NCBI GenBank assembly: GCA_963971285.1
Contig: OZ020244.1
Location: 17,174,001-17,238,000, forward strand
Length of the DNA: 64,000 nucleotides
Reading direction: 5' to 3'
Source: Astropecten irregularis
Lineage: Eukaryota; Echinodermata; Asteroidea; Paxillosida; Astropectinidae
Part shown: positions 42,378 to 55,300 of the stretch, piece after piece
Position numbering within the stretch: the stretch's first letter is position 1
How the letters are laid out: each line of letters begins with the position of its first letter
Notes under the pieces: generated by a model
The model's database searches: none
What the model saw: only the letters and a program-made list of their open reading frames with translations
What the model was told of the DNA's origin: nothing
Made by a program: the position numbers and the translations under genes

Positions 42378-43468
42378 GGTGCACACCCATGCAACACCAC
42401 ATTAGGTTTGTTTTTGGCAGAAGACGAAAACTTCCGAAAAGCAAAATACGAAGCGAAAGTTGCAAATTGAACACTAAAGAGACGGTCTTGTTAATTTGAA
42501 CGGTCAACAAAAAAGGATTGACTATAGGCCCTATAATATGTAGATGGAACATGAGTTATAGGGAAAACCAACCGTTGAAACTTGTGATCTACTTGTTTTG
42601 GAAATACAGTAGGCCACTAGGCCTAATAGTACAGGTCTATACAGGTTCAATCATTTTGTATGGCCTACCATTAGTACACAATTTACAAAATGCAACAGAA
42701 AGCACAAACTGCAATTGCTGAACAGAACTAACCAATTTTGATACATTTTTAACAATAAAAGAAGTGAAAAAGAAAAAATCGGTTTGTAGTCTAATCCTCG
42801 CCCTTTGGGGTCCGTTCACAGCTCAATGTTTCCACCCTTCCGTCTCCCACTAGAACCCCTTTTTTATCGGTGTTGACGTACGTTTCATAATTGGTAAACG
42901 GACACCGTGGCTTTTAAACTTCGCCGTTGATTTTTCTTGTAGTCCCGACTGCCGTGTCTCATTGTGGGAAGTTCAGATCACAATGGATCACCCTGGGCTA
43001 TGTACGACAGGGGAACGGCCCAACAAAGAACGAATAGGGGGACTGATGAAACTCAACTGTGTAACAATTTTTGGACTCTCTTATAAATACGAAGCCAAAT
43101 GGATATAGAAAGGAAGTACAGGGCTATATAACGGTATAGTATAATACAACATGACCTATGACTTCATGTGCCATTGGTGGTCTATACGCATGATGAATAT
43201 GACATTTAAACCAGTGGTTTTTACCCCCTTCACACCGTTATATTGTAAAGTTTTGATACAAGTTACAACAGGTGCAGTTGTTGAATGAAACGTCGTCTAT
43301 ATTCCCAACGTATTTGTATTGTTTTTGTTCACTTGTAACACATTTAAGACATTTTTAACGCCGATATAATTCTTCTATCCCCATGGGCTTTGGAAAATCA
43401 CACCACACCAACAAATCAGTCAATTACATGGCAACGCTTTTTGTTTTTGGTAAAAATCCATTGAAAAA

Positions 43469-43800
43469 GTAAAGGTATATAATACATGATTGGCAAAGGT
43501 CACAGAACAGCACTCACACTTTGTCTGATCAAACATGAAATGATAAACCTATGAAACTTTGAGCTCAGTCGGACATCTGAGTCACGTGAGAAAATTGCGA
43601 AAACCCAACTTTTCTTATAAAACATAAAGAATGGTTTTGATCTTACCCCGAGACCAAAATCGTTTTCAGTCTTTGTTTTTACTAATTACTGGATAAAAAT
43701 GCACCATTTCATGCGGACATATTTTAACGGTATGTTTCTACCAGCACCAAGCATCTTCATACCCTGAAAGTTACACGTAATGATTTGTGAAAATTTCCAT
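43469..43800 (-). mobile_element. TTAA MITE subfamily B, right tip lost
   Basis: Starts AAAGGTATATAATACATGAT, then AAAGGTCACAGAACAGCACT. The centre is GATCTTACCCCGAGACCAAA. Similarity fades after GATTTGTGAAAATTTCC. Confidence 0.78.
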
Positions 43801-45930
43801 ATGAATTTGTGGTGTTCACATAAGCGTATCTTGCTGCGAGCGCCCGTTTCCTGAACGAAAACAATTGTCAAAATGCCATTTTTTCACCTGTTTTTCACTC
43901 ATAGTTTGAGAACCGCGCGGGCAATTTTCTGGGGGCGAACTGTTTCGGAAAGGGCATTTCCTTGCCAAGAAAATGATGTCAGTTATATTTTTCTATCAAT
44001 TAAAAATCCACCGTCATTTTGAGTTTCAAAATGCGAAGTATTGCTGGTTTTCCTATGCGAGCGCGCAGTTTTCGACACCCCAGACATTTTAGATCAAGTG
44101 CCGATTCTTACTGGAGTATCGAATTCTTCCGGGGCAAACAGAATCGAATAGAAGAGATCCCCGCCTTTCTTGTGATATAAAAAGCTTTTTGATTGGTTGA
44201 AAAAAACCACCGTCCTTTCTAAGATGAAAAAAAGGACCAATGACAACCATCGATCGATCTCCCATTGTTCAGCCAACTCCGACCAAGTCCCATTGCTTTA
44301 CACGTGTTTCCTAATCGCTTGCTCATTTTCGTCATCTGATTTCGAGGACAGATTTCATACATTTACAGGACGTGTAAGTATTTGAAAATCTACTCAGTCC
44401 TTAAGGAAGATATCAACGAAATATCTGTCAACTTTTTATTTCGAAAATCGATCTGTAACTAGTGGAAATTTGGATCCTAAAACACTTAAGTTTTGGGCTA
44501 CAAAGCCATCGGTCATGTTCATGACATTGTATGTGAGCATGGGGTCATACCATTTTAACCAGGGGGTGGAATGTTACATGTACTTGTTTATTGTAATTAA
44601 TGATGGGCTTGGGAAACGATTGATTCTATAGTTCCTACATCATGGTTTGATCATTAATTGGTGTGGGTTTTTTTTGGTTATTAGTTTTATGTCTATGTTC
44701 AACTTAAAGAACTGTTCCCTTTTTAAATCGATTATTCCTTTCGTTTGTGTAGGTTTTCGGAGGCAGAAGCCGGCCAAAGGTGGACTATACCGTGCCATGC
44801 CATCCACAACTGACAAGAGCTTGACGTATGAAAATGGACATAAACGAAGGACTCAAATATATACTTTGGAACTAAAACAGTAATACATGGATAGATAATT
44901 AAAGTTACCACAGAGTACAGAACGTCCCATGATTTGACTCTATATTATGTACGTCTTTCTAAACATATTACAATCTCCATCAAGCTAAATTTGTGGTAAT
45001 CTGAGCAGATTTCAGTTCACAACAAACGTTGGAGAATATGAATGACATTGACAGAATAACAAAATGGTACTTTCAAGCCACAAATCATCGAAACCTGGAA
45101 GTATTAATTCAACTTGCAAAGAAATGAAATAGGATTGAGCATCTTGCAACACCTTTTAATTTTTATGAAAGTAACATATACGTAAAACCGTATTGAAGAT
45201 TCTTGTTTTTGTTACATTTTGCATTTTTAGGCCTACATGATTGTATACTGAGATGGATGTTGTTGAGAAGAAATAAAAGATTGAACTTTATTTGGAAACC
45301 AACATCTCTCTGATTGAAATACATGTATTTTGTTTTTAAGATGTGTGTAAATATAATGAATGATATGCAATGACTTGTATAGTCGCTGCTTCTTATTACC
45401 CCTCGTGGTTACATAATGCTTATTGATCCCCTTGCATGTAAATGGAACCAGCCATGTCCTATTTCATGGTCAAACGCACAGCTACACAGGGTTTGGGTTA
45501 ATCCGATTAAGCCACCCTGACTCTCCACTGAAGACTGCCCATGCCAGAATTAAACCCCGATCTTAAGTGAACAAAAGTGGGGGTAACAAATTCATATGGT
45601 TTGGGTATGTTACCAATCCTGTACTGTACCTAGTATGCATTATGTTTCAACTCGAGTTATGCGTTTGTAAGTTCAGCCGTGTCACCAGAATTAGAACGCC
45701 GCGAGGATACGGTTCTTGAGTATTGCTTTAATTTACTTTGCTTGCGAGATGGACATGCAGTGACCAGACATTTGCATTTTGTTGTACACGTAAATCGGTT
45801 ATTTTTGCTATTATTGATAATTATGTGAGCATATATAATGCAATAAATAATAGATTTATGTAGCATAATATACGAAAAATAATGAATCGGCAATTGTACT
45901 TTGGACGTCTGTTTGCTTGTTCGTAGACAA
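43801..45930. other. Intergenic, nothing recognised except a MITE tip
   Basis: Non-coding. A stray subfamily B end (TTACCAATCCTGTACTGTACC) is at 45611-45631, and AATAAA occurs near 45272 without a supported gene. Confidence 0.45.
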
Positions 45931-45935
45931 CTACA

Positions 45936-46672
45936 TTAAAGGTAGTATCATACTTTGGTTTTTGTCAAAGAAATACAGATTCATGGGCAAAAATATCAAG
46001 ACAGATACAGCAACAGTCATCTGTAAATTTCCCAGTTCCATACGGTGCCCACTTTTTGAGAAAACAGTGAAAAACGGCCATGGTATTCTTAAATCTTTTC
46101 ACAGGATTTTTGATCTCTAAAGGTAGTATCATACTTTGGTAAGAAACCGAAACAGAAATGTTCACAGATTGACTTTTAACTTACAGGGTATGAAGATGGT
46201 GGTGGTAGAAACATACCGTATAATTTTGTCCGCTTGACTGATGTTGTATTCATCCAGAGATCAGTAAAACACGACCGAAAATCTTTTTGATCCGTTTTAA
46301 AAGATCACAAATAAAAGAGAAAAGACTTAAGAAATACTGTGGCCGTTTTTCACTGTTTTCTAAAAAAAAAAGTGGGCACAGTATGGGACTGACATTTTTA
46401 CAGATGACTGTTACTGTATCTTCCTTGATATTTTTGCCAATGAATCTGTATTTCTTTGACAGAAACAAAAAAATGATATTACCTTTAAAATATCAGAATT
46501 GTTTTTGGTCAAATTGTTTTGACTCTTTTCTCGATAAATACAGCATTTCCGGCAAAAACAAATTTAACGGTATGTAAGTTCTACCATCACCATCTTTATA
46601 CCCTGTAAGTTATAGGTAAATCTGTGAAGATTTCTGTTTCGGTATGCTCCCAAAGTATGATACTACCTTTTA
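45936..46672 (-). mobile_element. TTAA MITE family A, split by a nested copy
   Basis: The left half is 45936-46118 (TTAAAGGTAGTATCATACTT ... TTTTTGATCT). The right half is 46489-46672 (TTTTTGGTCAAATTG ... GTATGATACTACCTTTT). Between them sits a second copy, placed where the central GATCTTTTAAAAGATC should be. Confidence 0.82.
46117..46488 (+). mobile_element. TTAA MITE family A, nested inside another copy
   Basis: A complete copy in the opposite orientation to its host. The left junction has CTAAAGG (decayed TTAA) and the right has TTAA at 46485-46488. Confidence 0.85.
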
Positions 46673-47725
46673 TTTTAAAATCAATTTCTTTGCATCAATA
46701 TAACAAAGCCCGTGCTTTCGTTGGAGATCAAAATTATTCCAAGTTGCCCAGGAAAGAAGAGGGGGGCAATGTTATTGATTATTACCCAAGAGTCCCGATA
46801 GCGGATTCTAAGTGATAATTAAACATCATCGTAATCACGAACTGTGAAAAACAAACAATGTACTCTAGGACGCTTACACAGCGACCGAGTTGGGTAAATG
46901 CTTTTACACAGCGCTAACGATGCCTTATCAATTTGATCCTCGCCCAATTATTTTAGCCACTCGAAGATCTTATCTAGCATACACGCAAGCATCGATCAAT
47001 TTGGTGCGTGGTTTGTGTCATGGGTTTTTTCTTCTTCTGAGCTGGTATATTATAATAAAGACAAATATGTTAACAGATCAAGAGAGCTTGTTTACAGTGG
47101 TACTCCCAACAAGCAATGTGTTGTAGAATCCATTGGTTGGAACTTGTAAACAAGCATTTTGACAATCGCGCTATGCAAACCTTGCTAAAAGCAGGCAGAT
47201 TTTTTTTCCAGCATTAATATTTAACTATATAATAGCGCATTATACTGAAGATAAATATTTAAAAATAATAATAAGCCACGCCTATTTCAATAAACTCTTA
47301 GAATTATGTACATGGAGAGGGGGGATCAGGCCGTGTACATTGTACATGGGCCTGTCATACAGGGAGATATGTATGTACAGATATTGTGTATAGAAATTCA
47401 CGATATTTATAACTTGCGGTGGTAACATATTTAACAATAAGGCTACTTCTTCACAGCTGTTTGAAAACAAACTAGGAAAATGTTGACAATTTCAACAATT
47501 GGGATGTGTGTAACGTAAAGTATGCAATGTTATAATTTAATGTATAGAGAAATATTCATTTTCACGCAGTCATTTCATCTAGATGAACTCTTAAGAATGT
47601 ACTGCCCTTTCGAAATTGTGCATGTGCTTTGATTAGCTGAGGCTATGAAGTATCCACTCAGTAGTACGTTTGGTGTACGGATCAAGGAATATTTGGGGAA
47701 AATGCTTGCCTGTGTTTGTTAGTAA

Positions 47726-47870
47726 GGGGTCGATTTCACCAAACACACCGTAACTTGCTATCAATCAATTAGTTTAGGACTAATGGTGCATTGCAGCCCC
47801 CAAAGGATACGATGGGTTATCCTTCGTAACTCCAGTTACGATTGATCGGAGGGCTTCGTGAAATCGACCC
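47726..47870. mobile_element. GTCGATTTCACCAAACT palindromic repeat, copy 4
   Basis: Ends GGGGTCGATTTCACCAAACA and GGCTTCGTGAAATCGACCC. Confidence 0.7.
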
Positions 47871-48835
47871 TAGGTTGAACAGTATAGGCCCTATACCCTC
47901 AATTGTTTCATCATTAGAAGTTATGACATTGCATAAAAGATTAAGGAATCCTTTGCACCAAGATGACATTGGTTATTAACGAGTTATTAACATGACATTG
48001 ATAACCTCTAAACTTCTAAACGTCCAGGAAGGAGTCTGAACCGCGGTTACAGTATTGGTGAAGCTTTGAACTTTCTCCAGGTTAAGGGACGTGAGCAACA
48101 GAGTTATATACCGGTAGGCCTATCTGACGGTATACTTGGTAGTATACGGTCTTGCTGGCATGGGTAGATTACCCCGATTCCGGGAGTGTAGATCCTTCTG
48201 GTGTAGTTGACTTCAGTCTCGAGTCAAAAGTCTCTTGGCATCATGGCAGCCGTTTGCGGTTCCCCCCACACACGTTCTTGTTTGTCCAAGAAGTGTACAT
48301 CTGGTTAACCGCGTGCTTCAATGCGATCTTCAAAATGCCCGCAGTTCCGTCCATTTTTTCTCGTTACCTCAGCAGACACTTTGTGCATTGGTGCCCTATG
48401 GTTAACTACTAGGAAGTTGTATGGTTTTGGATGTGTGCATGGACTCCGATGGAGCCCCGTAGCTTTCAGTGGATGCATTACTATAGGAAACCACCAGTAG
48501 GAACAACCCAATGGCGCATCCACAAAACAAGACTACTGACGCTAAGCGATTCGGGGTTTTTCGAAGAACTGCATGGAGGTGACCGAGAGGTTCTGCAAGT
48601 CAAGTTGCCGCTGAGTCCAGGAAATTCTGGCTTGACTCTTGGCTATACGGCTGACTTGTCATGAGTTTCAGATGGATATGAGACAAGGCGTCCTCTTTGA
48701 TTCCTCATAAAGTCCTCTGGATCCATCTTGGACCGTGCAGTTTCAGCCATCATCAGGGTATATGACATTTTTAGTTGAAGAAAATTTCGCTTTGAATTTC
48801 ATTCAGTATTCAGCTATTATTCACATTTTTTGGTT

Positions 48836-49315
48836 CTATTTACATGTGTACTCCTCAGTCTGTTCACTGCATTGGTTGCATCTGACGTAGCAACACCAAT
48901 GGAACTTGCAGTTACACTGCCAGATCCTCGTGTACTGGTGGGTGTTATAGCCCCTACCACAGCACATCAAATCACAGCTGTCCGTATTGGTGGAAGTCCT
49001 GTTACACTTCCTCCCCAGCGTACCCAGGGAGCCCACCCTGGGGTCGCGGTCGCAGTAGTTGGGCGACCTCTGCAAGTACACTATGTCCGAGCGGCGCGGC
49101 TTCTTGAAGTTCTTGGCGTCCTTGATCTTGAGGAAGGCCGGGCGACGGGTCCGGCGGGCCCGCACGGGCTCCACCTGCACCGGCCGGTCGTATTTGTCCT
49201 TGAGGATGTTGCCGACCAGACGGAAGGGTGGGAGGGTCGTCCAACAGGTCTTGGTGGTGCAGGATCCAGACACACCGTGGCATTTACACTCGGTTCCCAT
49301 GTTCTCTTGAACCAC
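48836..49315 (-). CDS. WNT7: Wnt7 exon 4 (stop codon)
   Basis: The acceptor is CCCGCTCAG. It begins [19 protein letters not shown], contains the lipidation serine and the Wnt7 linker region ([13 protein letters not shown]-like), and ends [10 protein letters not shown] before TAG at 48836-48838. The C-terminal cysteine-rich finger is intact. This exon is more G+C-rich than its surroundings. Confidence 0.97.
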   Translation of the reverse strand: MVQENMGTECKCHGVSGSCTTKTCWTTLPPFRLVGNILKDKYDRPVQVEPVRARRTRRPAFLKIKDAKNFKKPRRSDIVYLQRSPNYCDRDPRVGSLGTLGRKCNRTSTNTDSCDLMCCGRGYNTHQYTRIWQCNCKFHWCCYVRCNQCSEQTEEYTCK

Positions 49316-52300
49316 CTGAGCGGGTAGGAATGGAAAACAGTTCGCAAAATGTCAACAAATTGAATCATCGAATGCTGCATTTAGAGAATAAAGATAAGAA
49401 AGTTCACCGTCGAACAATTGTCCGAATGGCACTAACAAACTCATTTCCAACTACTGGTCAATTTGGTGATGTTACATTTTAATTACATTTTCCTGTTCAA
49501 AGGCTTGTGGTCCATCTGATTGAACTGACTTTTAGAGCCTGCATGGATTTTTAGTTTTGGTGAAAAGTATCCGCATTCATTTAATCTTTTTTTTAATGTG
49601 CACAGAGAAAAAAATGCATGGGAGCTTGAAATAAATCTTTCACAACTTTCCCCAAATACAGGACGAAGTTGGCGCCAGAAATATACAGAAGTGCGAAGGA
49701 GGAGTCGGGGATGTAATTGTTTAAGAACCTTAACCATCCATACGTTTTGTTTTTATGGTATGGAGTATGGACTGGCATGGTTGCAAAAAAACGCACAAGA
49801 AATTGATATGTGTCTGTTATTTTCGTTTGCATCAATACAGTGTCAACGACCACAACAAGAATCTGGAAGGTATACTTCGAGACCAGGTCTTGGAATGTCG
49901 GAGAAGAGGGAAGCCGAAATGATTGAATTGGGTTGGACAGCTAGCCTTTTCATCATGGCATAAAGGTTGTGAGCACTCTTAATTTGACCATAATTGCTGC
50001 CTTTGTGCTGCCTTGTGTCAGCGGGATTTGTCGCAAGGTTTTGATCCTTTTGAAGCCCGGTCAGTGAGCCATCCTCGATTTAATTACCAAGCAAAATAGG
50101 TGGCACTTTTTGAAGCCGTAAAGAGAAGGCGGGGTGAACAGCCGAACGAGACACAGTGCTCAAGGTGTCGTGAGTTTTTGCACAATGATCCAAGGCCAGA
50201 CGGTATACGATGTCTTCCAGCACTAGGAGAGCTCCACAGGATTGAAACCTGGTCACGTCAGTTTCGTTCTTAGCATTTTGGAGGAAGAGTTGAAATGAGT
50301 TTCTAGGGATTTGTTTTTAAATGATTTTTCACCACGAAGGAGTCAATCCTTTCAGAAAGCACACTCCAGATTACTGCTGTTAGTATCTCGAAGGAAAACC
50401 AATAGGAATCCATCGGAAGTCAATGGGTTCTATAATTATGGGTAAATCCTACAGAAGACGGTTATACAGGCGAACCCCATAGTGCAAAATGACAACCCAT
50501 ACGACGTCCATTGTCGACATGCTGGTTGGTATATACCATGCCCCAGGAAATGTACTGACAAGCTATTTTGTAAAACGTGAGTCACAAATAACCACGATCG
50601 ACCTCATATGTTATGTTCAGCCTTCACTGTATCAGTACATGGAGGTGAAAATAGAAACCTGATAACTGACTCACAACTACAGCCTTTTTCTGTCCCATTT
50701 TGCGCTCTTAGCAAATAAATCAAAACCTATCGTGTGTACCTCAGATACACCTGTATACAATAACTGTATAGATTTCTTTCATTGTTCAATAACTTCAATA
50801 AGATACACATGAGCAGGTTTTGGGTTAATACTATAGGAAGCGAAGAACTAACTATACTGCCATTTTTAATTGGAAAATCGTCTGAAAGATCTGAGCAGCA
50901 GCAGTTAATCTTCCCAGACAGAATAATGTGCTCCAGCCTGTGTTTAGGGCAATTTAGTAACACTTATCGAATGACAATTTGGCAATTCTTCTCCCAAGTT
51001 GCTCAATTCGTTTACAACTGCAATTCAGTTGCATAGTCAGTTGTCCAAGCTTTGGCATCGCCAGTAACTAACCATTTTGTAGATCTAACCATTGGTAGTT
51101 TACCCACCTTTTTATTGATTTAATATAAATTATTAATTTTATAGGCTGTGATTCAGCAGATTTCAGACCAGAGGTTGATTTCACGAAGCCTACATATCGG
51201 TCGTAACTCGTGTTACGAAGGATAACCCATCGTATCCTACCTATCCTACGTAGGGTTTCAATATATCACAAGAGTCCTACGATTGATAGTGAGTTATGAT
51301 GAGTTGGCTGAAATCGACCCAGCACCTGGGACGAAAGGGGATAGACTCCACTCAAATCAAGAGAGTAACGGCATGCAATTTCATTAACGAGGGCTTCCTA
51401 GCATGTTTCAGTGCATCGATGTCTTCTTACCTGTCTTCCCACCTCGTTGTTATGGAGGTTCATCAGGGACCTGGCATCATTGACGGTCTCTCCAGCGTCC
51501 ACGAAGATCCGTGAGAACCTGAGACCGTACTCGATGTCGGCACTGCAGCCGCCCCACCGCCAGCCTTCCTCCGTCAGACCCGTCTCTTTGCTCCGATCGC
51601 AGCTGCAGTTGGTCAGGTTTCCACGGCTGCAGGCCTGGGTGATGGCGTGCGTGGTACCGGCCGAGTTTATGGCGTGCTTGAAGGAGGCCTCACGGTTGCC
51701 TGCGTGAGGAATGAATTACAAGGCAACAATGTTCTATGAATTCAAGCAAACTGATGGGAGGGTTTGAGGAGATGATTTAGTCCTCACAGATAAAGTTTGA
51801 GCCATAATAGTTGTTTAGATAAGTGGATAAAGTCCAAAACAACTATAAGATGACTGAAAAAGAACTAAGCATTTTCAATAATCATGGAAGACAAGTCCTA
51901 TTTGGTTTTGATTTTGTTCTTTTGCCATCAAGCCTTTAAAATAGGAAATCAGTACCATCTTCCTATTCGGAAAATCTGTTTCCAGCAAGTTGTGATTTGT
52001 GTAACTTTTCAGAACATTCTGATAAATTATTTCGTCATGAACGTTTACTTAGACCCACGTTTACTTCTTCGTTCACTGATATAACCAAACAAATTTAATA
52101 CATCATGAAGTATATTTTTCACCGACACAGCATTTTTCCAATCAAATTGACTGTTGAGGTTAGCAGGAGTTTTATATGATTCTAGGTCACGACATGCTTG
52201 GTGGAGTAGGAAGTCTGCGCTCAAACAGGAGGTCGCTGGTGCGAATCCCACCTGAGCGAGCCTCAATGGCGCTCAAAATCACAGAATAGATTGCTTTGGA

Positions 52301-55300
52301 CTTTAATCTAGCGAGGGAAAGAGGAAATGCGCACTTATGAAAGACCACTGTTCGACTTCGATCGTGAAGTTGGCAGAGCATCCTTGAAAACTCCCTAAAG
52401 ATAGGAGGAGTAACTCCTCTATGTTCCAGGATTCATAATCCATCCTGCTTGTAAACCAAGCACCCCATTGCGATGGAAGTCTTTCAGTCCCCCAGACCCA
52501 GCCCCCTTTGGCCTAAGACGAACCTGAAGTTGAGATCTGGGGAGTGTATCACGGTTGAAAACATGCCCATTATTGGTTAGCCACTGGGGGACTTTACTGC
52601 TTATGCCAAACTTTTTCGATTTATCATCAATCAGTCTTAGCTTCCATGATGATGACAGGTAAACTTCTTTCAGACGGATTCTATAGTAAAACGGTTCGAG
52701 TCGACTGGTCGTGATATTTCTGTTTCTATGACGGATTGTGTTATGTTGGCAAAGTGCCTGATATTTCAAGGCATGCTGGGTCTACACAAATGGAATTTTC
52801 CACTCGGGGAAAGATTCGACAAAGCCATGCCAAGAAAAACTGAACATGTTTCCGTTCAATTTTTGGTACGGGTTATTCTTCACGAACCTATAGTCTTTGT
52901 TCTTTAAAGGTACAGTGCATGGCTTGTAACATATACCCAAACAGAAATGTTCACAGATTTACGTATAACTTTCAGGATATGAAGATGGTAGGCCTACTGC
53001 TAGAAACATACCATTAAAATATTTCCACATGAAATGCCGTATTTATTTAGAAATTAGTCAAACAAAGACCGAAAACAGTTTTGATCTCGGGGTAAGATCA
53101 AAACCATTCTTTATGTTTCATAAGAAAAACTGAGTCGGGTATTTGCTATTTTCCTCGAGACTCAGCTGTCCGATTGAGCTCAAATTTTCACAGGTTTATT
53201 ATTTCATGTACATGTTTGATCAGACAAAGTATGAGTGCAGTCCTGTGACCTTTACCAATCATGTATTGTACCTTTAATAACTCTAATGCGTCAGTACAAG
53301 CAGCCTGACAAGAAACTCTTGCAACAGTTTCAGTCCTCGCAATATCCTTAAAATTAAAGAAAAATCTCCAGTTTGACTCGGTTTTTGCTAATCTACATTT
53401 TTGCCCGTGCCTGCCCGACCGTCATTGTTGGCCGAGTTATGGCGAGAATGTTTGCACACGCGATCAGACCCAGACGAGGCCCCCCGTCGCAATCGAAAGA
53501 AAAGAAAAAACGGTGTCATGTATTCATCACCCCCACAAAAAATGAAGTATATAGACTATTATATGTTGGCATTCATTGTGTGGGAGGTAGGGGAGAAAAA
53601 GGAGAGGTTACAATTGGACATTTCAAGTGGCTATTTCTAAGTTGCCTTTCAGAGAGATGGTAAACATTGGTTACACGGACGGGACACGGCGAGATCCCAC
53701 TTGTTATGGTTTGGCAGAAGGGTCGGTTTAGTTGTACAGTCCTGTGGGTATAGGTCTGGTCCCTGTAATATGACATGCCCTGCATCTTGCTCCTGCCTTT
53801 ACACGTCCCAAACCGTCCTAGTTCGGAAAGTGTCGTAATCCAAATCGGAAATTCAGACTGAACTGCCAGGTTCACCGAGTTCAGAGTTGTCATAAAAAAA
53901 GAACCGCGGACTGTCAGTGAAATTGTGCAGGATTTTGTCAGAATTATAACACAAGCTCAGATGAGAAAGATCCTGCTAGGATGGAAACGTCAGGCCCTCC
54001 TAACTCCAAACAAAGCTCAGATTTAGCCTATGAGAAAGATCCTGCTAGGATATAAACGACAGGCCCTCCTAACTCCAAGCAAAGCTCGGATTTAGCCTCT
54101 GAAAAAGATCCTGCTATAAACGACAGGCTTTGCTAACTCCAAGCAAAGCTCAGATTTAGCCTCTTAGAAAGATCCTGCTAGGATATAAACGACAGGCCTT
54201 GCTAACTCCAAGCAAAGCTCAGATTTAGCCTCTGAGAAAGATCTTGCTAGGATATAAACGACAGGCCTTGAACTCCAAGCAAAGCCCAGATTTAGCCTAT
54301 GAGAAAGATCCTGCTAGGATGGAAACGACAGGCCTTGCTAACTCCAAGCAAAGCTCAGATTTAGCCTATGAGAAAGATCCTGCTATATAAACGACAGGCC
54401 TTGCTAACTCCAAGCAAAGCTCTCATTTAGCCTCTGAGAAAGATCCTGCTAGGATATAAACGACAGGCCTTGCTTACTTCAAGAGCTCAGATTTAGCCTA
54501 TGAAAAAGATCCTGTCTGGATGGAAACGTCAGGCCCTCCTAACTTCAAGCAAAGCAGTCAGATTTAGCCTATGAGAAAGATCCTGCTAGGATAGAACGAC
54601 AGGCCCTCTAAACTCCAAGCAAAGCTCATATTCGCCATTCGTGTGCAACGACACGGTGGGCGATATAAGAACTCCAAGTGCAGAACTGGAAAGATGCACA
54701 GGCACCAGCTTGTTTGGCGCCGACGGTCAAGAGCTACCACCAATCGTTTCATCTTCAGTTTTTTTTCCTGAGTAACATTGGCAAACCCTTTACATTTTAG
54801 TTCGTGAAATGTGAACAAAGAACCGATGCTTTACCTTGCAACTGAGCAATTCAGCCATTTATTGGCGGTGTCCCTAAGTATTCAATTATCTTTGTTCGTT
54901 TCTTTTTGATTACACATATGTCATCAGATTGACATGCTGATTCTACAGGGAATTCTTATTGTATGTTTTTATAATGACAGAAGCACAAACACACTTTGAG
55001 ACCCAGATACTGTGGGGTTTCAGTCGTTTCACCTCATATACCTACTTAATTTGGCACAACCTGGTAATATCCGGAATTAAGACACACACTTGACGACAAC
55101 ATTGAGACTCGTTATGGCGCCTGCAGCGAAGATTTAATAACTTTATGATACGATGTGGTCAAAACTCTCTCCATAATTGCAAACATCTCGCTGTAAAAGT
55201 CTCCTCAAAATATGAGGGCCACTTCAAGTCTTGAACGAATCAAGCGTTTTATGGTATTTCATTGTGATATTTCGCACGTGAAATTGTTGCCGTGAAAGAA

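Larger units (their letters stand above)
35407..48835. other. ATXN10-Wnt7 intergenic region (3' to 3')
   Basis: The 13.4 kb between the two stop codons holds the 3' UTRs of both genes, five or more TTAA-family elements, a CRE-rich block (36.6-37.3 kb), poly-T and poly-A runs (36525-36550, 38370-38410) and a SINE piece (39449-39560). I found no third gene: short open frames at 38183, 40556, 42212, 46890 and 48152 show no motif, no splice context and no codon bias. Confidence 0.7.

Noticed and set aside
45917-46120. Recurring peptide with [17 protein letters not shown] and [12 protein letters not shown] in many open frames across the window
   Set aside because: It is the translation of the TTAA MITE in one frame. 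Copies differ by frameshifts and stops, none exceeds the element, and base changes show no codon pattern.
48830-49327. 165-codon open frame on the plus strand
   Set aside because: It is antisense to Wnt7 exon 4, whose protein match on the other strand is unmistakable.
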